This document shows positions 15,753 to 27,719 of a stretch of 34,896 bases of DNA, piece after piece. The notes under the pieces were generated by a model. That model was not told where the DNA came from, searched no databases, and saw only the letters and a list, made by a program, of their open reading frames with translations. The position numbers and the translations under genes were made by a program. Source of the stretch: an uncultured Bacteroidales bacterium (GTDB taxonomy: Bacteria; Bacteroidota; Bacteroidia; Bacteroidales; FEN-979); assembly GCA_903837605.1 (NCBI GenBank), contig CAILVF010000032.1, forward strand, positions 1 to 34,896. Reading direction: 5' to 3'. Within the stretch, counting starts at the first letter, position 1, and each line of letters begins with the position of its first letter.

Positions 15753-15843
15753 TCCCGCATCCTGCATTCTGAATCCTGCTCCCCGGATCCCGCTTCCCGC
15801 TTCCCGCTTCCTGCTTCCCGCCTCTCGCACTCCGCGTCCCTTC
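15753..15843. repeat. Heptad array B2: 13 units of TCCCGCT type
   Basis: Directly continuous and in phase with B1, 91 bases divide into 13 heptads of consensus TCC(C/T)GC(T/A). The last unit ends at the base before the complement of the lepA stop codon (15844-15846). It is the same family and orientation as the long arm of array C upstream of lepA. Confidence 0.9.
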
Positions 15844-17634
15844 TCAGGAATCCAGTTTCAAGACAGCGAGAAATGCTTTTTGGGGTACTTCCACATTACC
15901 GATCTGCCGCATGCGTTTCTTGCCTTTTTTCTGTTTCTCAAGGAGTTTCCTCTTACGTGTGATATCGCCTCCGTAGCACTTTGCCGTAACATCTTTCCTT
16001 AGGGCTTTAACGGTTTCCCGGGCAATGATTTTTGCTCCGATCGCAGCCTGGATGGCGACATCGTACTGCTGGCGGGGGATGAATTCCTTTAGTTTCTCAC
16101 AGAATTTCCGTCCGAAATCATACGCGTTGTTCCGGGTGATCAGGGCTGATAAAGCATCCACAATTTCACCGTTAAGCAGGATGTCAAGTTTTACCAGGTC
16201 TGCATTCTGATAACCGATTGGATGGTAATCGAAGGAAGCATAACCTTTGGAAATACTTTTCAGCTTGTCATAAAAATCAAACACGATTTCCCCAAGGGGA
16301 AGATCGGCTGTAAGCTCGATACGGTCGGTAGTGAGGTAAACCTGGTTCCTGAGGGTCCCCCTTTTATCCATGCAGAGTTTTATGATGGACCCTATATATT
16401 CTGCTTTGGTGATGATGTTCGCTGTGATATAAGGCTCTTCCATATGCTCGATGTAATTCGGTTCGGGGAGCCCCGAAGGATTATACACATCCAGCACTTC
16501 GCCTTTGTTTGTAAATACTTTATAGGATACGTTCGGCACAGTGTTGATCACATCCATATCATGTTCACGGTCGAGGCGTTCCTGGACGATCTCCATATGA
16601 AGCAGGCCGAGAAAACCGCATCGGAAACCAAAACCCAGAGCTGCTGAAGCCTCAGGTTCAAAAGTGAGAGATGCGTCGTTAAGTTTAAGCCGCTCAAGGG
16701 CATCACGCAATTCTTCATAATCGTCGGCATCGGTTGGATAAATGCCCGCGAAGACCATGGGTTTTACAGGGCGGAAACCTTCAACTGCCTTATCGCAGGG
16801 TTCACCAACATGGGTGATGGTGTCACCCACCTGCACTTCCTTGCTTGATTTGATGCCCGAAATGATATACCCCACATCACCGGTAAAAACTTCTTCCCTG
16901 GCCTCCTGTTTGAGGCGTAGGATGCCTACCTCATCTGCATCATATTCCTGTCCTGTCGCAACAAACTTCACATGGTCGCCTTTGCGTATACTGCCGTTAA
17001 AAATCCTGAAATAGGCAATTATCCCGCGGAAGGGATTGTAAAGTGAGTCGAATATCAGGGCCTGGAGCGGGGCATCAGGGCTGCCTTTCGGGGCCGGTAT
17101 TTTAAACACAATTTCTTCCAGTATACGGTCGATACCTATTCCTACCTTGGCGCTTGCTTCAATGATTTCTTCACGCTCACAACCGAGCAGGTCAACGATC
17201 TGGTCCTTCACTTCCTCCACCATCGCTGCTTCCATGTCAATCTTGTTCAGGACCGGAATAATAGTGAGGTTGTGATCGATGGCAAGATAAAGATTGGAGA
17301 TAGTCTGGGCCTGGATGCCCTGGGTTGCATCAACCACAAGCAAAGCCCCGTCGCAGGCCGCAATCGCACGGGAAACTTCATATGAAAAATCGACGTGACC
17401 GGGAGTATCGATGAGGTTCAGGGTATAATTCTGACCCTCATGCTTGTAATTCATCTGGATGGCGTGGCTTTTAATTGTAATCCCACGTTCACGTTCAAGA
17501 TCCATATCATCCAGCACCTGGTTCTGGTAGTCACGTTCGGATATTGCACCTGTCGTCTCCAAAAGCCTGTCGGCCAAAGTTGATTTCCCATGATCAATAT
17601 GGGCGATAATACAGAAATTGCGGATGTTTTTCAC
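15844..17634 (-). CDS. lepA: Elongation factor 4 (LepA), back-translocating ribosomal GTPase
   Basis: A 596-residue translational GTPase. G1 is AHIDHGKST (about 11-19), with G2 in the RERGITI region, G3 DTPGH and G4 NKIDM. Domain II, the EF-G-like domains III and V and the LepA-specific C-terminal domain follow, ending in [20 protein letters not shown]. LepA remodels stalled or mistranslocated ribosomes or assists initiation. The start codon is GTG (17632-17634); the next Met, at about residue 43, would remove the P-loop. A TACCTTTG -7 box lies only five bases upstream, implying a very short or absent leader. Heptad arrays of the TCCC family flank both ends: B2 flush with the stop, C about 20 bases before the start. 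Confidence 0.96.
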   Translation of the reverse strand: MKNIRNFCIIAHIDHGKSTLADRLLETTGAISERDYQNQVLDDMDLERERGITIKSHAIQMNYKHEGQNYTLNLIDTPGHVDFSYEVSRAIAACDGALLVVDATQGIQAQTISNLYLAIDHNLTIIPVLNKIDMEAAMVEEVKDQIVDLLGCEREEIIEASAKVGIGIDRILEEIVFKIPAPKGSPDAPLQALIFDSLYNPFRGIIAYFRIFNGSIRKGDHVKFVATGQEYDADEVGILRLKQEAREEVFTGDVGYIISGIKSSKEVQVGDTITHVGEPCDKAVEGFRPVKPMVFAGIYPTDADDYEELRDALERLKLNDASLTFEPEASAALGFGFRCGFLGLLHMEIVQERLDREHDMDVINTVPNVSYKVFTNKGEVLDVYNPSGLPEPNYIEHMEEPYITANIITKAEYIGSIIKLCMDKRGTLRNQVYLTTDRIELTADLPLGEIVFDFYDKLKSISKGYASFDYHPIGYQNADLVKLDILLNGEIVDALSALITRNNAYDFGRKFCEKLKEFIPRQQYDVAIQAAIGAKIIARETVKALRKDVTAKCYGGDITRKRKLLEKQKKGKKRMRQIGNVEVPQKAFLAVLKLDS

Positions 17635-17639
17635 GGGTG

Positions 17640-17647
17640 CAAAGGTA
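17640..17647 (-). promoter_or_regulatory. lepA: Putative lepA -7 box (TACCTTTG), five bases from the start codon
   Basis: The minus strand reads TACCTTTGC just ahead of the GTG start. It exactly matches TAnnTTTG and sits between the start codon and heptad array C, so any -33 element would fall inside the inverted heptads. Transcription would start at or beside the initiation codon, giving a leaderless mRNA. Confidence 0.45.
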
Positions 17648-17653
17648 AGAAAA

Positions 17654-17841
17654 ATTCGGGAATCGGGAACAGGGAGCCGGGAGCCGAATTTGAGCCAGGG
17701 GGTATAGCTCCCGATTTCCGATTCCCGGCTCCCCGCTCCCTGCTCCCTGTTCCCTGCTCCCTGTTCCCTGCTCCCTGTTCCCTGCTCCCTGCTCCCTGTT
17801 CCCTGCTCCCTGTTCCCTGCTCCCAGCTCCCAGCTCCTGGC
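17654..17841. repeat. Heptad array C: 19 TCCCTGY units with five inverted units
   Basis: 17654-17688 carries five units in inverted orientation (AATCGGG, AACAGGG, AGCCGGG type). After a spacer of about 20 bases, 17709-17841 divides into exactly 19 heptads, mostly alternating TCCCTGC and TCCCTGT. The last unit shares one base with the complement of the neighbouring T9SS gene stop (17841-17843). The 11 bases at 17672-17682 are perfectly complementary to 17723-17733, and other registers pair almost as well. The array fills the whole interval between the T9SS gene and lepA. Confidence 0.92.
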
Positions 17842-20453
17842 TATCTGAGTAAAGTTATGCTCCCCTGCAAGGTCGTTTGCTGTATCCCCGAAAGGGTTAT
17901 CTCGTAAACGTCACAGATAAAAAGATAGGTGCCGTCGGCGCAGGCCGATTTGGTATTGCAATCGTTGCCGTCCCAGTTGATCTCCGGATCGGAGGTTTTA
18001 AAAACCACCCTTCCCCAGCGGTTAAAGATCTTCATATCCACATGATCTACCGATGAATTGGTAATAGGGACAAATACGTCGTTGAACCCGTCCCCGTTAG
18101 GAGTGAAAAAGTTTGGCAGGGTATACAGAGGGCATGCGGTATAATCCACACAAAGGGTATTGCTGAAATCGCTTCTGTTCCCGGCCGAATCACAGGCAAT
18201 AATGCTGTAGCACCCAACAACTGAGTTGGGTTGTTTGTGAATGTATACCGTGTCGAACGGGTTCAGGATTGAATCAAGCAGGGCCGGCTTGACTCCGGAG
18301 GAGGGACTGAAATAAATGTAATACCTGGCAATGTCGGTGCCGCAGGTGTCCTTAGGGTTTCTCCAATGCAGGTAGTTCGTAAACTCCTTGCAGACAACAG
18401 AATCACTTAATATCTGGGGACAGGGAGGGTCGTTGTCGACTGGGATGCCTCCTGTTTTCTGGGAAAGATTTAAAATCGGATCGATAAATCCTCCAGAAGA
18501 ATAACCGCCCCTGCTTCTTACCTTGTAATAGTAGGTGTTGCCGTTCAACAGCCCGCGATCGATATAGGATGGGAGTAAGGAGAATCCGACTGAATCATAG
18601 CCGCTGTCAAAATTCCCGCTACGGAATATCGCGAAGCTGTTGTTATTCCAGGGAACATCATTTGTCCAGTAAAGCCTCATCTTTTTATCAGAAGGTGACA
18701 GGGTCAGGTATATTGAAGATGCAGGCTGGGAGGAACCGATAAAGAAATGGTTCCCGGGAGTAAGGTTGTAAAGATCGATCCTGTAGCGGTATGAATACCT
18801 GACCGTGTTCAGCATGGTGTCGGATTTCAGGGTGTCGTTCAGGTTAAACAGGGAATCGATCAGTGTGAATTGTGCCGGATTATCTGATCTTGAACGGTAG
18901 ATGAGGTATTTATACGGCCCCGGCGCCTGCAGAGTATCAAGCTGGGTGGGTTTGGACCAGGCCAGGTAAAGGGAACCCTGGTTGACATCAGTAGTGTTAA
19001 TGCTGACATTGGTTATAATCGGAATGTCTTTTTTTAATTCGGCGCAGGCTTCATTGGAGGCATAACTTTCGGCACCATCCTGGTAGAAAGCAGTCACCAG
19101 GTAGCAGTATTTGAGCCCGCGGTTAAGCCCGGATCCCTGGTTGTCATCAAGAAATCCGGTAGCGTTTACGTCGTTGATCACCGCAATTCTTGTATAACCC
19201 AGGTAGGCAGGAACGCCGGTCTGGCAATAAGCGGGGACATAGCCTGTGGAATCGGACTTACGGTAAACATAAAAGCCTTTTGCATTGGTGCATGAATATG
19301 GGTTCCACGTAAGGTTTATAGTATTGCCGGCAGGTGCAGTCGCAAGGTTTACCGGCCTGGGCCCAATGACCAGTATATTCATGGATTTAATATCCACCAG
19401 GCGAACCGGGGAACCATCGTCCTGTGCCTTAAAATAAACCCGGTATGGGTTTTTCTTAACATGCTGGCAAACAGTGGGCCATTGAAAAATGCTGGTAACA
19501 TGCCCCTTGCCCTGTGCCGTGTCGGGTTCCATATAAGCAGGGCTTGGTGTAAGCACAAACGGGCCCCCGATTGCCGTAAGTGTTACGATGTCGGTTGTGT
19601 CAGGATCATGCGCATTGACAGGGAAGCGGAGATTGTGTCCCGCTTCAACACAGGTATCTGCAATGGAATCAATGACGGGGGGGCGGTTGTCGCAGCTGAC
19701 AACATGGATTTGCATGTCCCGTTCAACAGAACCAATCCTGATCCCGTCTCTCCACTCCTCAACAAGTATCGCAATATTATATTCGCCCTGTTGTTCAGGG
19801 CTTACCCAGGAAAAGTCACCGGTAACAGGGTTAATGCGGCAGGAATTAGCTGGGAGCGGAAGGGTATAACCCGGGATTGGCATGCCATGAAAGCCCAGGC
19901 AGGTCACCAGCTTATAGGACAGGCTGTCGCCGTCGGGGTCATAAGCCCCGGGGTTATGGTAGAAAGGCTGGCCAACACAGGCGTTATCAACCGGGGGGAT
20001 CAGCAGGACGGGGGAGTTGTCGTATTGCATATAGGGGCTGATGGTAAGTTCCGAATAGATAAACATTGGAATGTTTACCGAATTGGGGATGTTCATGATC
20101 CCGAAGTTCCGGTTGGGGTCTTCACATGAGATCATGTATGTGGACGGGCCCGAAAATGTGTGCTGACCAACATATTTATTGTAACGTATGGTGTCGGGCA
20201 TGAACACGGTCTGGACTCTCGGGACCAAATCGGCGGTGCCGTCTCCCCAGTTTACCTGCAGGTAATCCCTTGATGCGTTTACAGGGCTTAAAGTATAGGT
20301 GTATGAGATCAGGGTGATTTCATATGTTGTTGCACCCACATGCCTGAATGTTATCTCTGCAGCCCGCTGATGAGTGGCAAGAAGGCAGGCCGGAAGTAAA
20401 AGGAGGATCAGCAGCAGTAAACTCCGGTAAGTATGAGTCAGGTTTCGGGGCAT
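17841..20453 (-). CDS. T9SS-secreted multidomain protein with gliding-motility (CHU_C) C-terminal domain
   Basis: An 870-residue exported protein. The signal peptide covers about 1-27. The N-terminal half contains PKD/cadherin-like modules ([11 protein letters not shown] near 68; [13 protein letters not shown] near 170; [11 protein letters not shown] near 275). From about 375 come fibronectin-III-like repeats ([38 protein letters not shown]). The C-terminus [13 protein letters not shown] through FNRWGRVVF to [11 protein letters not shown] is the CHU_C / type B T9SS sorting domain. It is likely exported through the type IX system and surface-attached or released; the ligand is unknown. A TACTTTTG box lies 16 bases upstream, divergent from spoT. 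Heptads begin right at its stop codon. Confidence 0.93.
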   Translation of the reverse strand: MPRNLTHTYRSLLLLILLLLPACLLATHQRAAEITFRHVGATTYEITLISYTYTLSPVNASRDYLQVNWGDGTADLVPRVQTVFMPDTIRYNKYVGQHTFSGPSTYMISCEDPNRNFGIMNIPNSVNIPMFIYSELTISPYMQYDNSPVLLIPPVDNACVGQPFYHNPGAYDPDGDSLSYKLVTCLGFHGMPIPGYTLPLPANSCRINPVTGDFSWVSPEQQGEYNIAILVEEWRDGIRIGSVERDMQIHVVSCDNRPPVIDSIADTCVEAGHNLRFPVNAHDPDTTDIVTLTAIGGPFVLTPSPAYMEPDTAQGKGHVTSIFQWPTVCQHVKKNPYRVYFKAQDDGSPVRLVDIKSMNILVIGPRPVNLATAPAGNTINLTWNPYSCTNAKGFYVYRKSDSTGYVPAYCQTGVPAYLGYTRIAVINDVNATGFLDDNQGSGLNRGLKYCYLVTAFYQDGAESYASNEACAELKKDIPIITNVSINTTDVNQGSLYLAWSKPTQLDTLQAPGPYKYLIYRSRSDNPAQFTLIDSLFNLNDTLKSDTMLNTVRYSYRYRIDLYNLTPGNHFFIGSSQPASSIYLTLSPSDKKMRLYWTNDVPWNNNSFAIFRSGNFDSGYDSVGFSLLPSYIDRGLLNGNTYYYKVRSRGGYSSGGFIDPILNLSQKTGGIPVDNDPPCPQILSDSVVCKEFTNYLHWRNPKDTCGTDIARYYIYFSPSSGVKPALLDSILNPFDTVYIHKQPNSVVGCYSIIACDSAGNRSDFSNTLCVDYTACPLYTLPNFFTPNGDGFNDVFVPITNSSVDHVDMKIFNRWGRVVFKTSDPEINWDGNDCNTKSACADGTYLFICDVYEITLSGIQQTTLQGSITLLR

Positions 20454-20469
20454 GAGTTGAATTGAATCC

Positions 20470-20477
20470 CAAAAGTA
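20470..20477 (-). promoter_or_regulatory. Putative -7 box (TACTTTTG) of the T9SS multidomain gene
   Basis: The minus strand reads TACTTTTG, an exact TAnnTTTG match, 16 bases before the ATG of the secreted protein, in the divergent region with spoT. No clear -33 element. Confidence 0.45.
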
Positions 20478-20523
20478 ATAATTTTAAAGGTCAGGGTTTT
20501 GCCTTTCGGGCCAAATCTTATTT

Positions 20524-20538
20524 CAAATCATTCTAAAT
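20524..20538 (+). promoter_or_regulatory. Recurrent motif CAAATCATTCTAAAT ahead of spoT
   Basis: Fifteen bases (AAATCATTCTAAATT, 20525-20539) are identical to the element before the barrel gene at 14655-14669. It lies directly upstream of the spoT -7 box (20546-20553), overlapping where the -33 region would be. A regulator-binding role is an inference. Confidence 0.35.
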
Positions 20539-20545
20539 TTTACTT

Positions 20546-20553
20546 TATTTTTG
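20546..20553 (+). promoter_or_regulatory. spoT: Putative spoT -7 box (TATTTTTG)
   Basis: TATTTTTG followed by C matches TAnnTTTG and lies 24 bases before the preferred ATG at 20577. Since transcription should begin near 20560, the upstream in-frame ATG at 20499 would not be on the message. Confidence 0.45.
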
Positions 20554-20576
20554 CAGAACTATTGAGTGCTATACCT

Positions 20577-22811
20577 ATGATGGCTACAACTATTCTGGAA
20601 TCTGAGAACCAGGAAATACTAAAACGTTACCGGAACCTGTTGAGGTTATGGAAACCCAGGAACCCTGAGGACCGGAAAATTGTCCGCAAAGCTTTCCGGC
20701 TTGCCCTTGAAGCCCATAAAGATATGCGGAGGAAAAGCGGGGAACCCTATATTTTTCATCCCCTGGGGGTAGCAACTATCTGTGTTGAAGAGATTGGCCT
20801 TGGAGCCACTTCGGTGGTATGCGCCCTGCTTCATGATGTTGTTGAGGATACTGAATACACCCTGGAGGATATCAGGGGATTGTTCGGTGACAAGGTCGCT
20901 TCCATTATCGATGCCCTTACCAAGATCAAAGGTATTTTTGACCAGAGGACCACCGCAATCCATGCCGAGAACTTCAAACGGCTGTTACTGACCCTTTCCG
21001 ATGACGTAAGGGTAATCCTGATCAAACTTGCCGATCGCCTTCATAATATGCGGACCCTCGATGCCCTCCCAGCTGAAAAACAGCTAAAGATTTCTTCTGA
21101 GACCATCATACTGTATTCCCCACTGGCCCACAGGCTTGGCCTTCATGCAATTAAAAGTGAGCTTGAAGATCTTGCACTCAAATATACCGAGCCTGAGGTT
21201 TATGAGAGCCTCACAAGCAAACTCAGGTCTTCGGCCAGGGAACGAAGCCGGTTTGTCAGCAAATTCATACATCCGATACGAAAGGACCTTATACAGCAAG
21301 GCTTTAAATTTAACATTAAAGCAAGGGAAAAGTCCATTGCCGCCATCTGGCAAAAAATGAAAAAGAAGGAGGTGCCATTCGAGGAGATATATGATATTTT
21401 TGCCATCCGTATCGTAATCGACACCATGATAGAGAGCGAGAAATCGGATTGCTGGAAGGTGTATTCGATTGTCACGGATCATTACCTCCCGAACATGGAC
21501 AGGTTACGCGACTGGATTTCCATCCCCAAAGCCAACGGCTATGAAGCCCTTCATACGACTGTGATGGGGCATACCGGCCACTGGGTAGAGATACAGATAA
21601 GGTCGAAAAGAATGGATGAGGTTGCCGAAAGGGGTTATGCGGCCCACTGGAAGTATAAGGAATCCTTTAACATCAGCAGTAAACTTGATAACTGGCTCGA
21701 CCGGATAAAGGAGATGATCGAATCGCCTGATGCCGATGCAATTTCCTTTATAGACGATGTAAAAGGGTTCTTCTTCCTGGATGAAATTTCGGTGTTTACC
21801 CCTTCCGGTGAGATGCGTATACTTCCTGCCAACTCAACGGTGCTGGATTTTGCCTATGCAATTCATTCCGAACTGGGAAATAACTGCATAGGCGCTAAAG
21901 TTGACAAGAAACTTCTGCCCATCAACCACCCGCTGAAAAACGGCCAGCAGGTTGAAGTGATTACCTCCAGTAAGCAAACCCCGAAGGAGGAGTGGCTGAC
22001 TTACGTTGTAACGACAAGGGCCAAGACCAACATCAAGCAAGCTGTGAAGGAGGAAAAAAAGCTTTTCAGCAAACAAGGCAGGGAAAAGCTGGAAAAATGG
22101 TTCAGGCAGCTCAGCGTGGATTTCAAGCCGGAACAGATCAGGCAATTCCAGACTGTCAACAATTTCCCAACGCTTGTGGATCTTTATTATTCAGCGGCAA
22201 CTGACAAGATAGGTATAAAGGATGTAAAGATATTTGCGGCATCCAACTATAGAAACGGTTGGATAAACTATGTTTCCAGGTCAGCCAGGAAGGAAAATGA
22301 GTTACTTCCGCACGAATCGGAAATCATGGCGGGAGCTACCAGTGATATCAAACCGGTCTATGCTGAGGAAGAGGTTCAGGGCGATGTGACCCAGTACGGA
22401 TACCAGGTTTCTGACTGCTGCAACCCCATTCCGGGGGATGAAGTGATAGGCCTTGTCGCATCAGGGCAAAGCCCGATGATGATACACCGGATAAAATGCA
22501 CCAAAGCGCTGGAAATGATTTCCCAGTACGGTACCCGTTTTGTCAAGCTTAACTGGACCAACAATGAGTTTATTTCCTTCCTCACCTGTGTGCGTGTAAA
22601 TGGGATCGATAAAAAGGGGCTTATCAACGAAATTACAAGGATTATTTCCAATGAGCTTAATCTTAATATCCAGTCGTTCAATATTCAGGCCGATAACGGG
22701 GTTACTGAAGGACAGATCAGGCTTTTCGTGAGGGATGCGAATACTCTTGAGAATGTATTGGAAAAGCTGAAAGATATTGAAGGGGTTACTTCTGTAAGGA
22801 GGGTCGATTAA
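20577..22811 (+). CDS. spoT: Bifunctional (p)ppGpp synthetase/hydrolase (RelA/SpoT homologue)
   Basis: Stringent-response enzyme that makes and degrades (p)ppGpp, about 744 residues from the preferred start MMATTILESE. The N-terminal HD hydrolase domain keeps FHPLGVA, LLHDVVEDT (catalytic HD and ED) and DRLHNMRTL. The synthetase domain has IYDIFAIRI, SIPKANGYEALHTTV and VEIQIRSKRMDEVAERGYAAHW. A TGS domain starts near ISVFTPSGEMRILP, the CC/zinc-finger motif is SDCCNPIPGDEVIG, and a C-terminal ACT domain ends VTSVRRVD. With both active sites intact it should be bifunctional. The frame is open back to 20499, but the -7 box at 20546 argues for 20577 or 20580. fur and purA follow on the same strand. 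Confidence 0.95.
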   Translation: MMATTILESENQEILKRYRNLLRLWKPRNPEDRKIVRKAFRLALEAHKDMRRKSGEPYIFHPLGVATICVEEIGLGATSVVCALLHDVVEDTEYTLEDIRGLFGDKVASIIDALTKIKGIFDQRTTAIHAENFKRLLLTLSDDVRVILIKLADRLHNMRTLDALPAEKQLKISSETIILYSPLAHRLGLHAIKSELEDLALKYTEPEVYESLTSKLRSSARERSRFVSKFIHPIRKDLIQQGFKFNIKAREKSIAAIWQKMKKKEVPFEEIYDIFAIRIVIDTMIESEKSDCWKVYSIVTDHYLPNMDRLRDWISIPKANGYEALHTTVMGHTGHWVEIQIRSKRMDEVAERGYAAHWKYKESFNISSKLDNWLDRIKEMIESPDADAISFIDDVKGFFFLDEISVFTPSGEMRILPANSTVLDFAYAIHSELGNNCIGAKVDKKLLPINHPLKNGQQVEVITSSKQTPKEEWLTYVVTTRAKTNIKQAVKEEKKLFSKQGREKLEKWFRQLSVDFKPEQIRQFQTVNNFPTLVDLYYSAATDKIGIKDVKIFAASNYRNGWINYVSRSARKENELLPHESEIMAGATSDIKPVYAEEEVQGDVTQYGYQVSDCCNPIPGDEVIGLVASGQSPMMIHRIKCTKALEMISQYGTRFVKLNWTNNEFISFLTCVRVNGIDKKGLINEITRIISNELNLNIQSFNIQADNGVTEGQIRLFVRDANTLENVLEKLKDIEGVTSVRRVD

Positions 22812-22824
22812 TTTTTAGTTTTTA

Positions 22825-22857
22825 TTTGTTCTAAATAATTTTAATTTTATACCTTTA
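22825..22857 (+). promoter_or_regulatory. Putative fur-purA promoter with TCTAAAT-containing element
   Basis: TTTG (22825-22828), a 21-base spacer and TACCTTTA (22850-22857, one mismatch to TAnnTTTG) form a plausible promoter 19 bases before the fur ATG. TTCTAAAT (22829-22836) lies in the spacer. Its TCTAAAT half-site recurs at three other promoters here and would suit Fur autoregulation. Confidence 0.4.
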
Positions 22858-22876
22858 CTCGAAATTTCCAGTAATA

Positions 22877-24630
<1,754 letters not shown>

Positions 24631-24660
24631 TCTGTAAAACCTTTAAGGGTAAAAATCATT

Positions 24661-24695
24661 CATGACCCATGCCTCATGGCTTATGGCTCATGGCT
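24661..24695. repeat. Heptad array D: five units of CATGGCT type
   Basis: Five consecutive heptads (CATGACC, CATGCCT, CATGGCT, TATGGCT, CATGGCT) fill the space between the convergent purA and infB stops. A T-run follows the last unit. It is the third unit family seen at 7-base period in this window. It may serve as part of a bidirectional transcription end, but it has no inverted partner. Confidence 0.75.
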
Positions 24696-24697
24696 TT

Positions 24698-27600
24698 TTA
24701 CAGCTTTCTCTTGATTTCGATCTGTTCGTAACCCTCGATTATGTCGCCTACTTTGATATCATTGAAGTTGTCGATGTTCAGTCCGCATTCAAAGCCTGAG
24801 CTTACGTCCCTTACATCATCCTTAAATCGCTTGAGGGAGCCAAGTTTCCCGGTATAAACAACGATACCGTCGCGGATCACACGTATAGTGGTTTGACGGG
24901 TAATCTTTCCGTCGAGCACCATACAGCCGGCAACAGTGCCAACCTTGGTAATCTTGAATACTTCCCTGATTTCGATATTGGATGTGATCTTTTCCTCGAT
25001 CTCGGGTGCAAGCATCCCTTCAATAGCCGATTTGATCTCTTCAATGGCCTGGTAAATAATGGAGTAGAGGCGGATATCGATCTGCTCAGCTTCAGCCAGT
25101 TTGCGTGCGCTTACTGATGGGCGCACCTGGAACCCTACAATTACAGCATTGGATGCAGAAGCGAGCAGCACGTCCGATTCGGTGATCTGTCCAACGGATT
25201 TATGGATCACATTAACGGCGACCTCTTCGTTGGTCAGTTTGAGCAGGGAGTCGGAGAGAGCTTCAACCGAGCCGTCAACGTCGCCCTTTACGATAATGTT
25301 GAGTTCCTTGAATTCCCCGATGGCAATCCGGCGCCCGATCTCATCAAGAGTAATATGCTTCTGAGTTCTCAGGCCCTGTTCACGCTGAAGCTGGAGACGC
25401 TTCGTTGCAATATTCTTGGTTTCTTTTTCATCGATCATTACATTGAAGCCGTCGCCTGCCTGAGGGGCGCCGTTGAGGCCAAGCATAAGAAGAGGAGCTG
25501 AAGGCCCTGCTTCCCTGATAGGAAGGTTCCGTTCATTGTACATTGCTTTCACCCTTCCATAAGTCGCACCGGCCAAAACGATATCGCCGATCTTAAGTGT
25601 ACCGTTCTGTACAAGCAGTTTGGCTACATAACCGCGGCCTTTGTCAAGGGAGGATTCAATAACAGTCCCCAGTGCAAGTCTTGAAGGATTAGCCTTGAGG
25701 TTTTGCATTTCAGCTTCCAGGAGCACTTTGTCAAGTAAAATGCCTATACCCACACCTGTCTTGGCCGATATTTCCTGGGTCTGGTATTTGCCGCCCCATT
25801 CCTCGACAAGAATGTTCATTTTTGAGAGCTCTTCACGGATCTTCTCGGGATTCGAATTCGGTTTATCAATTTTATTGATGGCAAAAACAATAGGAACACC
25901 TGCAGCCATGGCATGGTTGATGGCTTCCTTGGTCTGTGGCATTACTGTTTCGTCAGCTGCAATTACGATAATGGCAACGTCGGTTATTTTGGCACCGCGT
26001 GCGCGCATTGCAGTAAACGCCTCATGACCCGGTGTGTCGAGGAAAGTTATTGCTTTCCCGTTCTCAAGCACAACTTCATAAGCGCCTATATGCTGCGTAA
26101 TACCTCCGGCTTCGCCTGCAACCACGTTTGTAGAGCGGATGAAGTCAAGCAGTTTGGTTTTACCGTGGTCAACATGGCCCATGACCGTAACAATAGGAGC
26201 CCTGTCACGGATATCATCAGGATTATCATCCACATTATGACCATCGATGGCTTCCTGAACTTCAACACTGACGAATTCGAGTTTGTAACCGAATTCATCT
26301 GCGACAAGTGTAAGGGTTTCGGCATCCAGCCTCTGGTTGATAGATACAAAAAGGCCTAACGACATACAGGTTGAGATGATCTCGGTAACAGCAACGTGCA
26401 TCATATTTGCAAGTTCGTTGGCTGTAACAAATTCAGTGACCTTGATCACTTTTTTACCTTCTTCTATCCTTTCCTGTTCCTGCTGAAGTTTCTGGCTTAC
26501 CTCTTCCCTTTTCTGGCGGCGGTATTTTGATGCCTTAGATTTGCCTGTAGGGCTAAGCCTTGCGAGCGTTTCCTTGATCTGGCGTTCAATATCTTCCTGG
26601 GTTACTTCGGGTTTCTGTATCTCCCGGGTATACTTTTTATCTTTGACAAAATGAGGTTTCTCGGTTTTCGGAGCCTCAGGCCCTTCGTCGGCACGCTTGA
26701 TACGTTTCCTCTTTTTCTTTTTTGATTTAATGGAATCATCGGAAGAAGAAGCAACAAGCTGTTTTTTCTTTTCGAATTTTTTCGGTTTGGGCAGTATCAT
26801 GGAACCCAGGATCGTAGGCCCTTCAAGCTTTATCTTCTCGGTAGGCAGGAAATTCAGGTCTACGATTTCAGCTGCAACAGGAGGTAAAATCTCTACAGGC
26901 TCAATCTCCTCAATCAAAGGTTCCGGCTGCACTTCAACAACCTCAACCGGCATGGGCTCCTCAACGGGGGGCTCGATAACCTCCTCTGTTTTCGCCTTAC
27001 TCTTGCCTTTTTTGGAAGGTTTCTTCTCGAAGGATTCAAGATCCATTTTTCCCACGATCTTCAATTCCCCCATTCCTTTGGAAGCTTTCTCTTCCTTAAT
27101 TTCTACAGGTTGTTCCCCGGTAGTTTCTTTTGCCCTGGAAGCTGTTTTCTTTGTTTCCTCTTCCTCTGCCCGGGCTTGTGTCTCTTCTGCTTTTTCCTCG
27201 GAAGTTAATTCAACCGCAACTTTCTTAGAAGGTTTCTTTTCTTCTTTTTCAACCGGTTTTTCTTTTTCAGCTACAGGCTTTTCTGTTTCTGCCGGTTTGA
27301 TCTCTGCCGGGGGCGTTTCTTTTACAGCTTCCTTTAGATGGACTTCCCTGGGTTTCTTGGGAGCCTCTGTTTGCCTTTTGTCATAGTCAAGCGAAACATT
27401 CTTGATGAAAAGGTCCTCACGTTCCTTCTCTCTTTCCTTGGTCGCACTTTTTTTGTCTTCGATAGTAATTGTCTGGTGAGAGGTAAATGCCAGTTCAATT
27501 TTCTTAGCCTCCTCCTTCACCTGTTTTTCCGTGGCAAACTCTTTCTTAAGAAGATTGTACATCTCCTCGTTGAGCTTGCCATTAGGGTCACGGTCTACGG

Positions 27601-27700
27601 TAAACCCTTTCTTGGAAAGGTATTCCACGACGGTACTTATCCCGATATTGAATTCTCTCGCGGCTTTGCTTAACCTGACCGTTACTGCGCCTTCACTCAT
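24698..27700 (-). CDS. infB: Translation initiation factor IF-2
   Basis: A 1000-residue initiator-tRNA-binding GTPase. An IF2_N-like helical module sits at 8-50 ([20 protein letters not shown]). A long Lys/Glu/Pro-rich low-complexity linker runs from about 60 to 420. A second IF2_N module ([12 protein letters not shown]) follows at about 425. The G domain has GHVDHGKTK (about 507), [10 protein letters not shown] and [10 protein letters not shown], and domains II-IV run to the C-terminus. The extended charged N-terminus is usual in Bacteroidota IF-2. It is the last gene of rimP-nusA-infB, 19 bases after nusA. Apparent reading frames opposite the linker are composition shadows. Confidence 0.97.
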   Translation of the reverse strand: MSEGAVTVRLSKAAREFNIGISTVVEYLSKKGFTVDRDPNGKLNEEMYNLLKKEFATEKQVKEEAKKIELAFTSHQTITIEDKKSATKEREKEREDLFIKNVSLDYDKRQTEAPKKPREVHLKEAVKETPPAEIKPAETEKPVAEKEKPVEKEEKKPSKKVAVELTSEEKAEETQARAEEEETKKTASRAKETTGEQPVEIKEEKASKGMGELKIVGKMDLESFEKKPSKKGKSKAKTEEVIEPPVEEPMPVEVVEVQPEPLIEEIEPVEILPPVAAEIVDLNFLPTEKIKLEGPTILGSMILPKPKKFEKKKQLVASSSDDSIKSKKKKRKRIKRADEGPEAPKTEKPHFVKDKKYTREIQKPEVTQEDIERQIKETLARLSPTGKSKASKYRRQKREEVSQKLQQEQERIEEGKKVIKVTEFVTANELANMMHVAVTEIISTCMSLGLFVSINQRLDAETLTLVADEFGYKLEFVSVEVQEAIDGHNVDDNPDDIRDRAPIVTVMGHVDHGKTKLLDFIRSTNVVAGEAGGITQHIGAYEVVLENGKAITFLDTPGHEAFTAMRARGAKITDVAIIVIAADETVMPQTKEAINHAMAAGVPIVFAINKIDKPNSNPEKIREELSKMNILVEEWGGKYQTQEISAKTGVGIGILLDKVLLEAEMQNLKANPSRLALGTVIESSLDKGRGYVAKLLVQNGTLKIGDIVLAGATYGRVKAMYNERNLPIREAGPSAPLLMLGLNGAPQAGDGFNVMIDEKETKNIATKRLQLQREQGLRTQKHITLDEIGRRIAIGEFKELNIIVKGDVDGSVEALSDSLLKLTNEEVAVNVIHKSVGQITESDVLLASASNAVIVGFQVRPSVSARKLAEAEQIDIRLYSIIYQAIEEIKSAIEGMLAPEIEEKITSNIEIREVFKITKVGTVAGCMVLDGKITRQTTIRVIRDGIVVYTGKLGSLKRFKDDVRDVSSGFECGLNIDNFNDIKVGDIIEGYEQIEIKRKL

Positions 27701-27719
27701 GCGGCAAAATTATAAATTT

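Noticed and set aside
15723..15962. A 79-codon + strand frame across array B
   Set aside because: Composed of heptads and the antisense of the lepA end; no independent coding signal.
14498..17841. Possible CRISPR arrays
   Set aside because: Units are seven bases, contiguous and degenerate, with no spacers, and no cas genes are present.
17590..17907. A 105-codon + strand frame with a repeating seven-residue Pro/Cys/Ser/Leu peptide
   Set aside because: It is a by-product of the TCCCTGY heptads (three units equal seven codons), antisense to the end of the T9SS gene and the start of lepA, with no homology I recognise.
20499..20576. N-terminal extension of spoT from an upstream ATG
   Set aside because: The -7 box at 20546 and the 15-base shared motif at 20525 lie inside it, and the extra residues are not like RelA/SpoT N-termini.
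26697..27386. A 229-codon frame opposite infB
   Set aside because: It is the complement of the Lys/Glu/Pro-rich IF-2 linker; low-complexity Ser/Phe composition shows a shadow frame.
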